From Leucobacter coleopterorum (GTDB lineage Bacteria > Actinomycetota > Actinomycetes > Actinomycetales > Microbacteriaceae): a stretch of DNA of 64,000 bases. The position numbers and the translations under genes were made by a program. The notes under the pieces were generated by a model that worked only from the letters and a program-made list of their open reading frames with translations, did no database searches and was not told where the DNA came from. Positions 20,768 to 31,288 of this stretch are shown here, piece after piece. Position 1 is the first letter of the stretch. Each line of letters opens with the position of its first letter. The DNA lies in the NCBI RefSeq assembly GCF_011382985.1, contig NZ_CP049933.1:1302001-1366000 (forward strand). The letters run 5' to 3'.

Positions 20768-21379
20768 GTGAGTGACACTCCCGAGGCTTCGGGAACTTCA
20801 GGGCAACCCGCTCCGCGTAAGCGCTGGATACCGCTGCTGCTACTTTTGGTAGCGGCAGCGGTCTTCATCGCTGACCAGCTCGTAAAAAACTGGGTTGTTG
20901 CGAATCTGCCAGAGGGAGAAACGGTCCCTGTTATCGGCGAGTTTTTGCAGTGGCACTTCGTGCGCAACCCGGGCGCAGCATTCTCCATGGCGAGCGGCTC
21001 GACCTGGATTTTCACGATTCTCGCTGCTGTCGTTGTTGTGGTGATTCTGTGGCAGATCCGTCGTCTGCGGTCGATCTCATGGTCAATATTCCTGGGGTTA
21101 CTGCTCGGCGGTGTGCTCGGTAATCTAACTGATCGGCTGACGCGCGATCCTGGCTTCCCAGTGGGACACGTCATTGATTTCATCTCAACCCCTTGGATGA
21201 TTCCTGCGATCTACAACATCGCAGACATGGGCATTGTGGTTGGCATGGTGCTGTTTGTGCTCATCACCCTGTTTGGGGTGCCGATCGACGGATCGCCACG
21301 CGTTCGGAAGAGCGCAACCGGCGAGCGGGAACCTCATTCCGATCCTGAGCTCAGCGAGGGAAACGATGGAACACCGTAG
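20768..21379 (+). CDS. lspA: Lipoprotein signal peptidase LspA
   Basis: The 203-aa inner-membrane aspartyl protease cleaves signal peptides of lipidated prolipoproteins. Four transmembrane helices are present, with ADQLVKNWV near residue 35 and the two catalytic aspartates in GNLTDR (about 121) and YNIADMG (about 152). It starts 8 bases after divIVA with GTG and overlaps rluD by 14 bases. The window also carries lgt, the preceding step. Confidence 0.95.
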   Translation: MSDTPEASGTSGQPAPRKRWIPLLLLLVAAAVFIADQLVKNWVVANLPEGETVPVIGEFLQWHFVRNPGAAFSMASGSTWIFTILAAVVVVVILWQIRRLRSISWSIFLGLLLGGVLGNLTDRLTRDPGFPVGHVIDFISTPWMIPAIYNIADMGIVVGMVLFVLITLFGVPIDGSPRVRKSATGEREPHSDPELSEGNDGTP

Positions 21380-22283
21380 TCTTCCCGTGCCCGACGGCCT
21401 CGCCGGTCAACGGGTCGATGCTGCGCTCGCGAAGTTGATGGGGTTCTCGCGGAGCTTCGCCGCAGAGGTGGCGCAGGCCGGAGGGGTGACCCTTGACGGA
21501 AAGGTGCTGGGAAAGTCAGACCGCTTGCACACTGATTCTTGGCTCGAGGTGAGCTGGACAGAAAAGACCGGGCCAGAGATCGTGCCGGTCGAACTGCCAG
21601 AACTCGGCATCATCTACGATGACGAAGACTTTGTTGTTGTTGATAAACCTGCGGGAGTCGCGGCTCATCCTTCTCAAGGCTGGGAAGGCCCTACTGTGCT
21701 TGGCGCACTTGCAGGGGCTGGGTATCGGATCGCAACCTCGGGACCGCCCGAGCGTCAGGGCATCGTGCACCGACTTGATGCGGGAACGAGTGGTCTCATG
21801 GCCGTAGCCAAGAGCGAACGTGCTTACAGCAGACTGAAGCGCGCTTTCAAACAGCGCGAAGTTGACAAAATCTACCACACAGTGGTGCAAGGACACCCAG
21901 ATCCCTTCTCCGGGACGATTGAGAGTGCTATCGGACGGCATCCCGGACACGAGTGGAAGTTCGCGGTTGTGCAAGAAGGAAAACACTCCATCACGCATTA
22001 CCGCACGCTCGAAGCGTTTCCCTACGCAACACTGCTTGAGGTCGAACTCGAGACTGGACGCACACACCAGATTCGCGTGCACATGTCTGCGCAGCGTCAC
22101 CCCTGCGTGGGAGATACAATGTACGGCGCCGATCCCACGCTTTCTGAGCGTCTGGGACTCGACCGTCAGTGGCTCCACGCGATGCGGCTGGGATTCAGGC
22201 ACCCAGGTACCGGTGAGCCTGTCGAGTTCGAGAGTGTCTATCCTAACGACCTGCAGCACGCCATTGACGTGCTTGACGCCTAG
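21366..22283 (+). CDS. rluD: RluD-family 23S rRNA pseudouridine synthase
   Basis: The 305-aa protein has an N-terminal S4 domain and an RluA-type catalytic domain with [11 protein letters not shown] (catalytic Asp near residue 138), [13 protein letters not shown] and CVGDTMYG. It makes pseudouridines in 23S rRNA. ATG 21366 fits the family N-terminus and lies inside the end of lspA. Its stop codon directly abuts the stop of the convergent glycosyltransferase. Confidence 0.95.
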   Translation: MEHRSLPVPDGLAGQRVDAALAKLMGFSRSFAAEVAQAGGVTLDGKVLGKSDRLHTDSWLEVSWTEKTGPEIVPVELPELGIIYDDEDFVVVDKPAGVAAHPSQGWEGPTVLGALAGAGYRIATSGPPERQGIVHRLDAGTSGLMAVAKSERAYSRLKRAFKQREVDKIYHTVVQGHPDPFSGTIESAIGRHPGHEWKFAVVQEGKHSITHYRTLEAFPYATLLEVELETGRTHQIRVHMSAQRHPCVGDTMYGADPTLSERLGLDRQWLHAMRLGFRHPGTGEPVEFESVYPNDLQHAIDVLDA

Positions 22284-23805
22284 TTAACCGCGCTTCTTGC
22301 GCAGATCCAGACTCAGATTGCCCTGGTTCGTGGCGTAGGCGAGGCCTCCAAGCTTCTGCCCCTTCTTGAGTGGCGCAGTGCGGACTCGCGTCTGGCGGCC
22401 GCTCAGGTTTGGATGGACCTCAGCTATGGTCCACATATCAACACGCTCACCAGGAAAGCGCCGAAGCAGTTCTTCGGGCAGCACAAACCGAAAGTGGAGA
22501 GATCCATTTTGTGCGCCAACCAGGCGGCCCGGCACGGCGATAGCGTTGCGCACTCGACGACCAGCAAGCATCAGGTAGGCGCCGGGTGCACGCCCAACCG
22601 CAATTTGTGAAAGTTTGCGGCTGAGGCCACGCGCAAAGTGGTGTCCAAAGAACGGGCGCAACACGCGGTGCACAAGACGGGCCAGGTTTAACCGCCATGC
22701 CGAGGGTGTGCGGCTCTGACCAAGAATGCTGGTTGGATCTTCGGGCGTGACCGCAACGAGAAGCTCCACACCGTAGGTGCCATGGGTCCCACCGAGATAT
22801 TGATTCGTGTGTACGAGCTCTTGCTCAGCAGCAATCAGGCGGTCGAGGCCGATGACGTCGCCCGCGCGTATCAGCATCACCTTGCGGCGATCAGTGACGT
22901 TTTGAATGAGGGCGTCGCTCTCTGACGGCACGAAATCGCGCAGAAACTGCTGGTGCAGGGTGACCCAACGCTGCTTGCGCTCGGCATCAAACTTCAGCCA
23001 CCGCTTCGCCGCATAGAAGCGCAGCCCCTTGCGAGAAAAGAACTGGCGAATCAGTCGTTCGGATCGCTTCGCATCAGGCACACCATCACGCAGTAGCTCG
23101 GCGATCTTGCGGCACGAAGAGACATAGTTGTCAGGATCTATGGGGCGCGCTGAGATGTTTTGCCCGTCATCGCGCTCGGCAATGAAATAGAGCGGGCCGG
23201 TACCGCAGAACGTAATTCGGCGGGCGATGGTGTAGGCGCGGGTGATGAAGATGCCGTCTTCGAGGCGAACCTTGCCCTCGGGAAAGCGCAGCTGATCCTG
23301 TTCGATCATGCTGCGGCGGAAGAGTTTCTGGGGTGAGAGCGTCTCCATTGCGCGGGGAAGACCAATGTCGCCCTCCGGGAAACTGAGGAAGAGGCCCTGC
23401 ACCTGACGACCACCGGTGCCCTGGAAACGCGGGATGACAATATCGGCCTGGCGATCCTCGGCCATGTTAACCATCGCGCTCAGAGCATTGCGGGCGAGCG
23501 TGTCGTCTGAGTCCATGAACATGACAAAAGTACCGCGCGCGATGTCGAGGCCGCGGTTGCGGGCATACCCGGCCAGCCGCTGTTCGGTTGGTGATGCACG
23601 GTGACACGGCTGTCAAGCGCGGCAAACCGGTCAAGTTCCTCGCCTGACCCGTCGGTTGAGCCGTCATTCACCGCGATGACCTCTAAGTCTTGGAGGTCTT
23701 GCGACAGGACCGACTCCATGGTCTCTGTGAGGTATGGCATCGAATTGTAGACCGGCAAAATGACGCTGACGGTTGGGGACTGGTGGTACCTGCAGATTCG
23801 CTCAC
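22284..23805 (-). CDS. Family 2 glycosyltransferase (two frameshifts)
   Basis: This protein (about 507 aa repaired) has an N-terminal GT-A domain (VSVILPVYNS, VNDGSTDGS, FMDSDD as the metal-binding DxD) and a long C-terminal region resembling those of teichoic-acid or capsule transferases. It probably decorates a surface polymer; the acceptor is unknown. Two breaks are repaired by single bases near 23775-23778 and 23574-23577. The repaired start, GTG 23805, lies 7 bases after a TAAAGT hexamer, which supports the reconstruction. It is divergent from an acyltransferase 40 bp away. Confidence 0.85.
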
Positions 23806-23812
23806 CCTCGCA

Positions 23813-23818
23813 ACTTTA
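23813..23818 (-). promoter_or_regulatory. -10 hexamer of probable leaderless glycosyltransferase promoter
   Basis: Minus-strand TAAAGT is followed by seven bases and then GTG 23805. Confidence 0.4.
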
Positions 23819-23833
23819 GCGCGCTCAGATTGT

Positions 23834-23839
23834 TAGCAT
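23834..23839 (+). promoter_or_regulatory. -10 hexamer of probable leaderless acyltransferase promoter
   Basis: TAGCAT is followed by six bases and then ATG 23846. It is back to back with the glycosyltransferase promoter in a 40-bp gap. Confidence 0.45.
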
Positions 23840-23845
23840 ATTCAG

Positions 23846-24911
23846 ATGGCGAAGGCGGGGCAGCAACAAAGTGCCTTCTCACGCGTGCAGCACTTCGACC
23901 TGTTGCGTGTGCTTGCAATTGTTGCCGTTGTGATGCTGCATGTCTCAATTACGGAGTGGCACGACCTGACTCCTGATAATCCACGCTGGGATGACCTAGC
24001 GGTGTTCGGATCTTTCCTTCGCTACTGTGTCCCCGTCTTTTTCATGATTTCGGGGGCGCTTTTTCTAGATCCAAAACGAGACGTGACCTGGCGCTCGTTG
24101 TTTCGCAGGAGCATCCCAAGGCTTCTGCTCCTGTATGCATTTTGGTCACTGTTCTACGCGACGCTTGAGGTGTACGGTCCAGGGGCAGCTGGGATCTGAT
24201 GGAGTTCGTTACCCGTGTTGTGACCGGTCACTTTCACCTCTGGTTTCTCCTGGCTCTCGCAGGACTGTATCTGGTCGCACCCATTCTGAGACTGATCGTT
24301 CGAGATAGGCGAGTCGCCTGGTATTTTGTCGCCCTTGCGATTCCGTTTGTGTTTGTTCTTCCTTTGTTGACACGTATTCCCGTGGCTGGTGAGTTGCTCG
24401 CTGAAGTGCTCGGAACGATCAGGCTGGAGTTGGTACTGGGTTACTCCGCGTACTTTTTACTGGGTTACCTGCTCAGCACCTGCAGGCTTGGCTCCCGTGC
24501 TGTGACCTGGTTGAGCGTTGCTGGCCTACTCGGGCTGGTGGGAACTATCGTCGGTACCGTGATGGTGTCGCACGCCCGAGAAGAATCCGATGAGCTGTTT
24601 TATCGATACTTGACGATCAACGTAGCGGTCGTTGCAGTTGCGGTGTTTGTGCTTGCGCGAGCGTGGGGTGAGCGGGTAAGGCTCTCGGGAAGCCACTACG
24701 TCTGGTGATGTTCTTAAGTGCGAATTCGCTTGGCCTCTATCTGATTCACCCGTTCTTCCAGTGGCTGTATAAACAGCTTGGCTTTGAAACCACCACGGGC
24801 CCGGTGTGGGCGACCGTGCCTCTGCTGACGTTACTTGTGTTGATCCCGAGCCTGTTTGTGACGGTGCTCATTCGGCGGATTCCGCGTGTCGGCAAATACC
24901 TCGGGTCGTAG
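23846..24911 (+). CDS. Acyltransferase family 3 membrane protein (two frameshifts)
   Basis: This polytopic protein (about 355 aa repaired) has the acyltransferase-3 layout: FDLLRVLAIVAVVMLHVS at the N-terminus with the conserved Arg and His, FFMISGALF, HLWFLLALAGLYL, and a last helix with SANSLGLYLIHPFF. Such enzymes O-acylate glycans at the membrane. Breaks at G-runs 24182-24185 and 24687-24689 are each repaired by one G. With the divergent GT2 gene it forms a likely surface-glycan modification pair. Confidence 0.85.
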
Positions 24912-24964
24912 CTCTCACATCAAAGCAGGGTAACCTTGAGTGGTCTGTGAAAGGGGCGTCCTCT

Positions 24965-27900
24965 GTGGCTGAAAATGACGGATTTGTTCACCTGCACGTG
25001 CACAGTGAGTATTCAATGCTTGATGGGGCAGCACGAGTTAAGCCGCTGATTCAGGCGGCGGCTGAGCAGAATATGCCGGCGATTGCAGTGACTGACCACG
25101 GCAACACGTTTGGCGCCTTTGATTTTTGGAAGACCGCAAACGATGCGGGCGTGAAGCCGATTGTCGGTATCGAGGCATACTTGACGCCGGGTACTCACCG
25201 CGGCGATCGCACCCGCGTTCGTTGGGGCGACGGTTCCGGTGACGACGTTTCTGGTGCTGGTGCATATACCCACATGACGCTGCTGTCGGAGACAACCGAG
25301 GGTATGCACAACCTCTTTCGGCTCTCAAGTCTCGCTTCGATGGAGGGCTACTACTTCAAGCCCCGCATGGACCGTGAATTGCTGCAGAAGTATTCAAAGG
25401 GTCTCATCGCAACAACCGGTTGCCCCTCTGGCGAGATCCACACCCGCATTCGCCTCGGCCAGTTAAAGGAAGCCCGTGAGGCTGCGGCTGAGTTTCAAGA
25501 TCTCTTTGGCAAAGAAAACTTTTTCTGCGAGCTGATGGATCACGGCCTCGATATTGAGCGCCGCGTAAAGACCGATTTGCTTGAGATCGCCCGCGACCTG
25601 AAGATCCCGCTCGTCGCCACGAACGATCTGCACTACGTACACGAAAGTGATGCTGAGGCTCACTCGGCGTTGCTGTGTGTGCAGTCCGGATCTCGCATGG
25701 ACGATCCCAACCGCTTTCAATTCAGCGGCAGTGGCTACTACCTCAAGTCAGCTGCAGAGATGCGGCACATCTTCCGTGAACTACCGGAAGCCTGCGACAA
25801 CACGCTTCTCATCGCTGAGCGCTGCGGATCCGAGTTCAACACCAGCGCAAACTACATGCCGCGCTACCCAGTTCCCGATGGCGAGACCGAGGAAAGCTGG
25901 TTTATCAAAGAGGTCGAGCGTGGCCTGCACTACCGATACCCAGACGGGATCCCTGACGCAGTGCGTAAGCAGGCTGAGTATGAGACTGGCGTGATTACCC
26001 AGATGGGCTTCCCCGGTTACTTCCTAGTCGTTGCCGACTTCATCAACTGGTCAAAAGACAACGGGATTCGAGTGGGACCCGGGCGTGGTTCGGGGGCCGG
26101 TTCGATGGCCGCTTATGCAATGAGGATCACGGACCTCGACCCGCTGCAGCACGGGCTCATCTTCGAGCGGTTCTTGAACCCCGATCGTGTGTCGATGCCC
26201 GACTTCGACGTCGACTTCGATGATCGCCGCCGTGGCGAGGTGATTCAGTACGTCACCGAAAAATACGGCGATGAGCGTGTTGCGCAGATTGTGACCTACG
26301 GCACGATTAAGTCGAAGCAGGCCCTTAAAGACTCTTCGCGTGTGCTTGGATTCCCGTTCGGCATGGGGAGAAACTCACCAAGGCCATGCCGCCCGCCGTG
26401 ATGGCGAAGGATATCCCGCTCTCTGGCATCACCGACCCCGCGCACCCCCGGTATAAGGAAGCCGCAGAGTTCCGTGCCGTTCTGGCCGAAGACGCGGAGG
26501 CCAAGCTGGTCTATGAGACCGCGCTCGGGCTTGAAGGTCTGAAGCGCCAATGGGGTGTGCACGCTGCTGGTGTGATCATGTCGAGTGACCCGCTCATCGA
26601 CATCATCCCAATTATGAAGCGTGAGCAAGATGGCCAGATCGTCACGCAATTCGACTACCCAACCTGCGAGGGTCTTGGACTCATCAAGATGGACTTCTTG
26701 GGGTTGCGTAACCTCACGATCATCTCTGACGCGCTCGAAAACATTCGCCTGAACAAGGGCGAAGAACTAGATCTTGAGCGACTCGCACTTGACGACGCCC
26801 CATCGTATGAGCTGCTTGCTCGCGGTGACACACTCGGGGTGTTTCAGCTCGATGGCGGTCCCATGCGTGGGCTCTTGCGGCTGATGAAGCCGGACAACTT
26901 CGAAGATATCTCAGCTGTGCTCGCACTGTACCGACCGGGACCAATGGGTGCAGACTCACACACGAACTATGCTCTTCGAAAAAACGGGCTGCAACCGATT
27001 ACCCCGATTCACCCAGAACTTGAAGAACCGCTGCGTGAGATTCTCGACACGACCTACGGTCTGATCATTTATCAGGAGCAGGTCATGTCGATTGCGCAGA
27101 AGGTCGCGGGTTTTTCGCTCGGCCAAGCGGATATTTTGCGGCGCGCAATGGGCAAAAAGAAGAAGGAAGAGCTCGATAAACAGTACGAGGGCTTTTCTGG
27201 GGCATGAAGGCGAACGGCTTCGGCGAAGCCGCAATCAAGGCGCTGTGGGACATTCTGCTGCCCTTCTCCGACTACGCCTTTAACAAGGCGCACTCGGCCG
27301 CCTACGGGGTGATCAGTTATTGGACCGCGTACCTCAAGGAACACTATCCGGCGGAGTACATGGCCGCGCTGCTGACCAGCGTCGGAGACTCGAAAGACAA
27401 GCTCGCGATCTATCTGAACGAGTGCCGCCGCATGGGCATCAAGGTGCTGCCGCCCGCGGTAAACGAGTCGTTTGCTGACTTTGCTGCTGTCGGCGAAGAT
27501 ATTCGCTTTGGGCTCGGCGCGATCCGTAACGTCGGCGCCAACGTTGTCGAGGGAATTCGTGAAGCTCGAGAGTCCCAGGGAGCCTTCGAGAGCTTTCACG
27601 ACTTCCTCAAGAAAGTGCCTCTTGTAGCCCTGAACAAGCGCACAGTTGAGTCGCTAGTGAAAGCCGGCGCGTTTGACGGTCTTGGCGGCACCCGGCGTGC
27701 GCTGGTTGAGATTCACGAGCCCGCGATCGAGAGCGCGGTAAAAGACAAGCGCGACGCAGAGAAAGGCAACGTTGGTTTCGACTTCGACAGCTTGTTTGCA
27801 GAGGCTGCAGAGGCTGGCGAGGTTGAACCCGAACAGGTATTGCAGATTCCAGATCGCCCCGAGTGGACCAAAAAGGACAAGCTTGCCTTCGAGCGTGAGA

Positions 27901-28523
27901 TGCTTGGGCTCTACGTCTCAGATCACCCGCTTCGTGGCCTCGAGTCGGCGCTCGCAAAAGAAGCGTCTGCGACGATCCAGCAGGTCACCGATCCCGACGC
28001 GAGCCCTGGGTTTGACGGTGAGATTGTGACGTTTGCGGGCCTGCTGACAAACGTGCAACATCGCACCGCAAAATCAGGCAACCTCTACGGCATGGTCACG
28101 ATCGAAGACTATACCGGTGAGGTGCAGGCTCTGTTTATGGGCAAGTCCTACCAGGAGTTTGGACAACTGCTTCAACCTGACTCGATTGTCGCACTGCGCG
28201 GCAAGATGAACTCTCGCGACGACGGTATGACCATGCACGCCTACGGTGTGCGCCCCATTAACGCGGCTGTGCAAGATGACGCGACAACACTCATGCTTAC
28301 GCTCTCTGACACCCGAGCAACCGAAGAACTCATGGAAGAATTGAAATCGATGCTCGGGCGGCACCGCGGTGATAGCGAGGTTCGCTTGAATCTGTTGACC
28401 AACAATGTCGTGCGAGTTTTTGAGTTGAAGCAGCAGGTCCGAGTGACAGCAGATCTTTACGGTGAACTCAAAGGGCTGCTTGGCCCGCGCTGCTTGAATT
28501 CAATTGAAGAAGCGTTTGCTTAG
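24965..28523 (+). CDS. dnaE: DNA polymerase III alpha subunit DnaE (two frameshifts)
   Basis: The replicative polymerase (about 1186 aa repaired) has an N-terminal PHP domain ([21 protein letters not shown]), the polymerase palm with PDFDVDF near residue 412, [17 protein letters not shown], and a C-terminal OB domain ([14 protein letters not shown]). Breaks at G-run 26365-26368 (repair gives [11 protein letters not shown]) and G-run 27199-27202 (repair gives FSGGMKANGF) are single-G losses in an essential gene. GTG 24965 follows AAAGGGG. Confidence 0.94.
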
Positions 28524-28560
28524 CCGGTCAGCATCGGAACCGAGAGATGACGGGGGCAAT

Positions 28561-29401
28561 GTGAAGAATATGCGCAAAACTCAGGGAGAGATCGTCGAGG
28601 CGCTCGGAACCGCGCCCGAAATAGACCCGACTGATGAGATTGAGCGGCGGGTGGCGTTTCTTGCTGACTATGCCTCCTCTCTTCCAGGGGCGCGTGGGTT
28701 TGTGCTCGGTATCTCGGGAGGCCAAGACTCCTCTCTCGCGGGTCGGCTCGCCCAACTCGCGGTTGAGAGGCTGCGTGCTGGGGCCGCGACGCCGAGTTCA
28801 TTGCGGTTCGCCTGCCTTACTCAGTGCAGCACGACGAGGACGACGCCCAGCTGGCGCTCTCGTTTATTCGTCCAGATCGATCGGTGTCTGTCAACATCGC
28901 GAGTGGGGTTGACGCGCTTACCGCAGAGGTTACTCGGGCGATGGGGGAGCCAGTCAGCGACTTCAACCGGGGCAACGTCAAGGCTCGGATGCGCATGATC
29001 GCTCAGTACGCCATAGCGGGTGAGCGTGGGCTGCTGGTTATCGGCACGGATCACGCCGCGGAGGCCATCACAGGGTTCTTTACGAAGTTTGGGGATGGGG
29101 CTGCGGATGTGCTTCCTCTCTCTGGATTGACAAAAGGGCAGGGGCAGCATTGCTGCAAGAGCTCGGTGCTCCTGAGCGGCTTTGGGAAAAGATCCCGACC
29201 GCCGATCTGCTTGATGGAGACCCAGGACATACCGACGAGTTGAGCCTCGGGGTGAGCTACACGGATATCGATGCTTACTTGCGAGGCGATGAGATTTCTA
29301 CGCCCGCGGCTGAAAACCTTGAGCGACGCTATCGTGCGAGTGAACACAAGCGTAGGCTTCCTGTCGGGCCCGCTGACACCTGGTGGAAGGAAACACTGTG
29401 A
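28561..29401 (+). CDS. nadE: NAD+ synthetase NadE, ammonia-dependent type (two frameshifts)
   Basis: The enzyme (about 280 aa repaired) amidates nicotinate adenine dinucleotide to NAD+. The P-loop is SGGQDSS near residue 55; [34 protein letters not shown] and [14 protein letters not shown] are typical. There is no N-terminal glutaminase domain, so it uses ammonia. Breaks at G-runs 28780-28783 and 29141-29144 are each repaired by one G. The stop overlaps the msrA start in a GTGA junction. Confidence 0.92.
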
Positions 29402-29936
29402 ATACAACACCCGCTCTCACTACCTACGTGGTCGCTGGAGGGTGCTTCTGGTGTCTCGACGCGGCTTATCGTCAACTCCGAGGAGTGACTGAAGTGCTCT
29501 CCTGCTACACGGGGGTCAAACGAATCAACCTAGCTACGAGCAAGTGTGCACCGGCACCACCGGTCATGCTGAGGCAGTCGCCGTGACCTTTGACGAGACC
29601 CTCGTTCCGTCTGAGGTGATCCTTGACGCATTCTTCACAATGCACGATCCCACCCAGGTGAATCGGCAGGGCAACGATGTTGGAACACAGTACCGTTCAG
29701 CGATGTTTCCCGCAGACGCCAATCAACGAAGTGTGTTTGAGGCGGCAATCAAGCGGGCGAGCGAGTGGTGGCCTGGCGAGATCGCGACCACTCTCGAACC
29801 CCTCGGGGAGGTATTTGCAGCCGAGGAATACCACCAGGATTTCTTCGCGAAGAACCCAACTCAGGGTTACTGTCTTGCCGTTGCGGTGCCCAAAGTAAAC
29901 AAAATACGTGCGGCCTTTACCGCTTACCTGCGCTAG
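29398..29936 (+). CDS. msrA: Peptide-methionine (S)-S-oxide reductase MsrA (frameshifted)
   Basis: This protein (about 179 aa repaired) reduces methionine-S-sulfoxide. The catalytic GCFWC motif is near residues 15-19; YTGG, EQVCTGTTGHAEAV, DPTQVNRQGNDVGTQYRS and EYHQDF follow. The frame breaks in the G-run 29511-29515 and one G restores it. It overlaps nadE by 4 bases and the convergent ssb gene by 4 bases. Confidence 0.92.
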
Positions 29937-30445
29937 GCAGCGGCGCTTACCTGGCTAAACCCATCGTTGTTCTGCCCCTGTTCGGGAGCATCCGCCGTAG
30001 TCAGCCACCCGTCATTCACTGAATTATTCAGGGGCTTCGGTTCAGCCGCCGTCATTTCTGTCGGCTCGGCATCGGGAACGGGCGTTCCAATCATGCGCTT
30101 TTTGAATGTCGAGACACCCCAGCGCAGGTCGTGCCCGAGTCCGTCGGCATCCAGCTCAACTGAGACCCCCTTGCGGTCTTGGGCTTCCCAGCGTTTCACA
30201 CGAAGCTTTCCGTTCACGATGACACGATCCCCGACCGAAAATGATTCTCGCGCGTGTTCAGCGAGACTGCGAAACGCATTGACTGAAAGCCATGTTGTCT
30301 CGCCGTCGACCCACTGGTTTTTCTCGCGGTCATAGCGTCTCTCGTTGCTCGCCACGCGGAACGTGCAGAACGAGGTCTTCCCCGCTGAGTTGAGAAGCTT
30401 TGGCTCTGTGGCGACGGTGCCGACGACACTGATTTGTATGGACAT
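29933..30445 (-). CDS. Single-stranded DNA-binding protein (paralogue)
   Basis: This 170-aa protein has an OB-fold SSB domain (ISVVGTVATEPKL, SFRVASNERRYD-like stretch, WLSVNAFRSLAEH, GDRVIVNGKLRVKRWE). The C-terminus ends FSQVSAAA and lacks the acidic DDDIPF-type tip of the replicative SSB, so it is more likely an accessory paralogue, as in competence or repair. ATG 30445 follows AGAGGAGA. Confidence 0.88.
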   Translation of the reverse strand: MSIQISVVGTVATEPKLLNSAGKTSFCTFRVASNERRYDREKNQWVDGETTWLSVNAFRSLAEHARESFSVGDRVIVNGKLRVKRWEAQDRKGVSVELDADGLGHDLRWGVSTFKKRMIGTPVPDAEPTEMTAAEPKPLNNSVNDGWLTTADAPEQGQNNDGFSQVSAAA

Positions 30446-30500
30446 GTGGTCTCCTCTGCTGAGTTTACTCGCGCAAATTGAATGGTGTGTTGAGATGAAA

Positions 30501-30542
30501 GAGCGGACGGGCCGTGCCGTGCGGGATCCGGACCGTCCGCTC
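30501..30542. repeat. Long inverted repeat between ssb paralogue and lipoprotein gene
   Basis: Arms GAGCGGACGG (30501-30510) and CCGTCCGCTC (30533-30542) are perfect over 10 bp, and flanking bases (GAGATGA / TCATCTC) extend the pairing imperfectly. It lies in the 250-bp divergent region, 56 bp upstream of ssb. It may be an operator or 5' leader hairpin. The rest of this gap shows no gene. Confidence 0.5.
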
Positions 30543-30682
30543 ATCTCCAGACTGCCTCGCCGGGTATCTTGGAGTGCTGAAGATTGAAAAATGTGGATAA
30601 GATCCTGAGCTAGCGGGAAAAATCGTACATGTGAACGAATGTCGTTTTGGATGACGCTCAGCAAGCTAGGGCGCAGCTTGCG

Positions 30683-30688
30683 TAAACT
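30683..30688 (+). promoter_or_regulatory. -10 hexamer of probable leaderless lipoprotein promoter
   Basis: TAAACT is followed by six bases and GTG 30695. Confidence 0.5.
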
Positions 30689-30694
30689 AGCGGG

Positions 30695-31195
30695 GTGACT
30701 GAATCCACAACTGTCAAGCGTCTGGGCCGCGCCGCGTTAGCGCTTGGAATTGCGCTGCCCCTGTTAGCCGGGTGCTCGGTCGTCGAAAGTGTGGTTGCGG
30801 GACCAACACCGCAGACCCCGAAGCGCGAAGAGACGACAAAGAAGCCAACTGTTGCTCCGGTATTCGTGCCGGATGGCACAGCGGAGCAGAATCTTCCTTA
30901 CTTCACCGAGGTCATCCGCAAGTACACCGCGGGTAAAGAGCCAATCGTGGGCAAACCGGTCGCGCAGGCCGTTATCGACGCCGGGTTTGATCCCACGATG
31001 ATGCAGTTCAGCTTCGATCAGACAAAGACGAACCTTGAAGCCGACAACATCTTTGTTTCCGTGCGTATCGGTACCGACTGCTTGATTGGGCAGTTGGTCA
31101 CTGCCGATCGCACCTTTGTCGCCAAAAATGAGCCCGCCGTCGGCCCAAACACAGACATATGTCTGATTGGCAACACGCGTTCAGTTGATTGGTAG
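30695..31195 (+). CDS. Secreted lipoprotein of unknown function (DUF6993-like)
   Basis: The 166-aa precursor has a signal peptide (about residues 1-26) ending in a lipobox LLAGC, with the lipidated Cys near residue 27. After a Pro/Lys/Thr-rich linker comes a domain with NLPYFTEVI, GFDPTMMQFSFD and a CLIGQL...CLIGN pair of cysteines that could form a disulfide. Comparable lipoproteins often lie beside ettA in Microbacteriaceae; function unknown. It would need Lgt and LspA, both encoded in the window. Confidence 0.8.
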   Translation: MTESTTVKRLGRAALALGIALPLLAGCSVVESVVAGPTPQTPKREETTKKPTVAPVFVPDGTAEQNLPYFTEVIRKYTAGKEPIVGKPVAQAVIDAGFDPTMMQFSFDQTKTNLEADNIFVSVRIGTDCLIGQLVTADRTFVAKNEPAVGPNTDICLIGNTRSVDW

Positions 31196-31288
31196 CTGCA
31201 CACACTTTTGCTGACCGCCGGTAGAGTAGTCAGAGTTTCGTTTTTCGCCTCTTAAAGCAGGGAGTTCGGGGACCACCCCGGAAGTTAT

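Noticed and set aside
5948..29515. Interpretation of the frameshifts as pseudogenes or programmed frameshifting
   Set aside because: Too many essential genes are affected, each by one lost base in a run, with coding similarity perfect on both sides and no slippery-site or pseudoknot signature.
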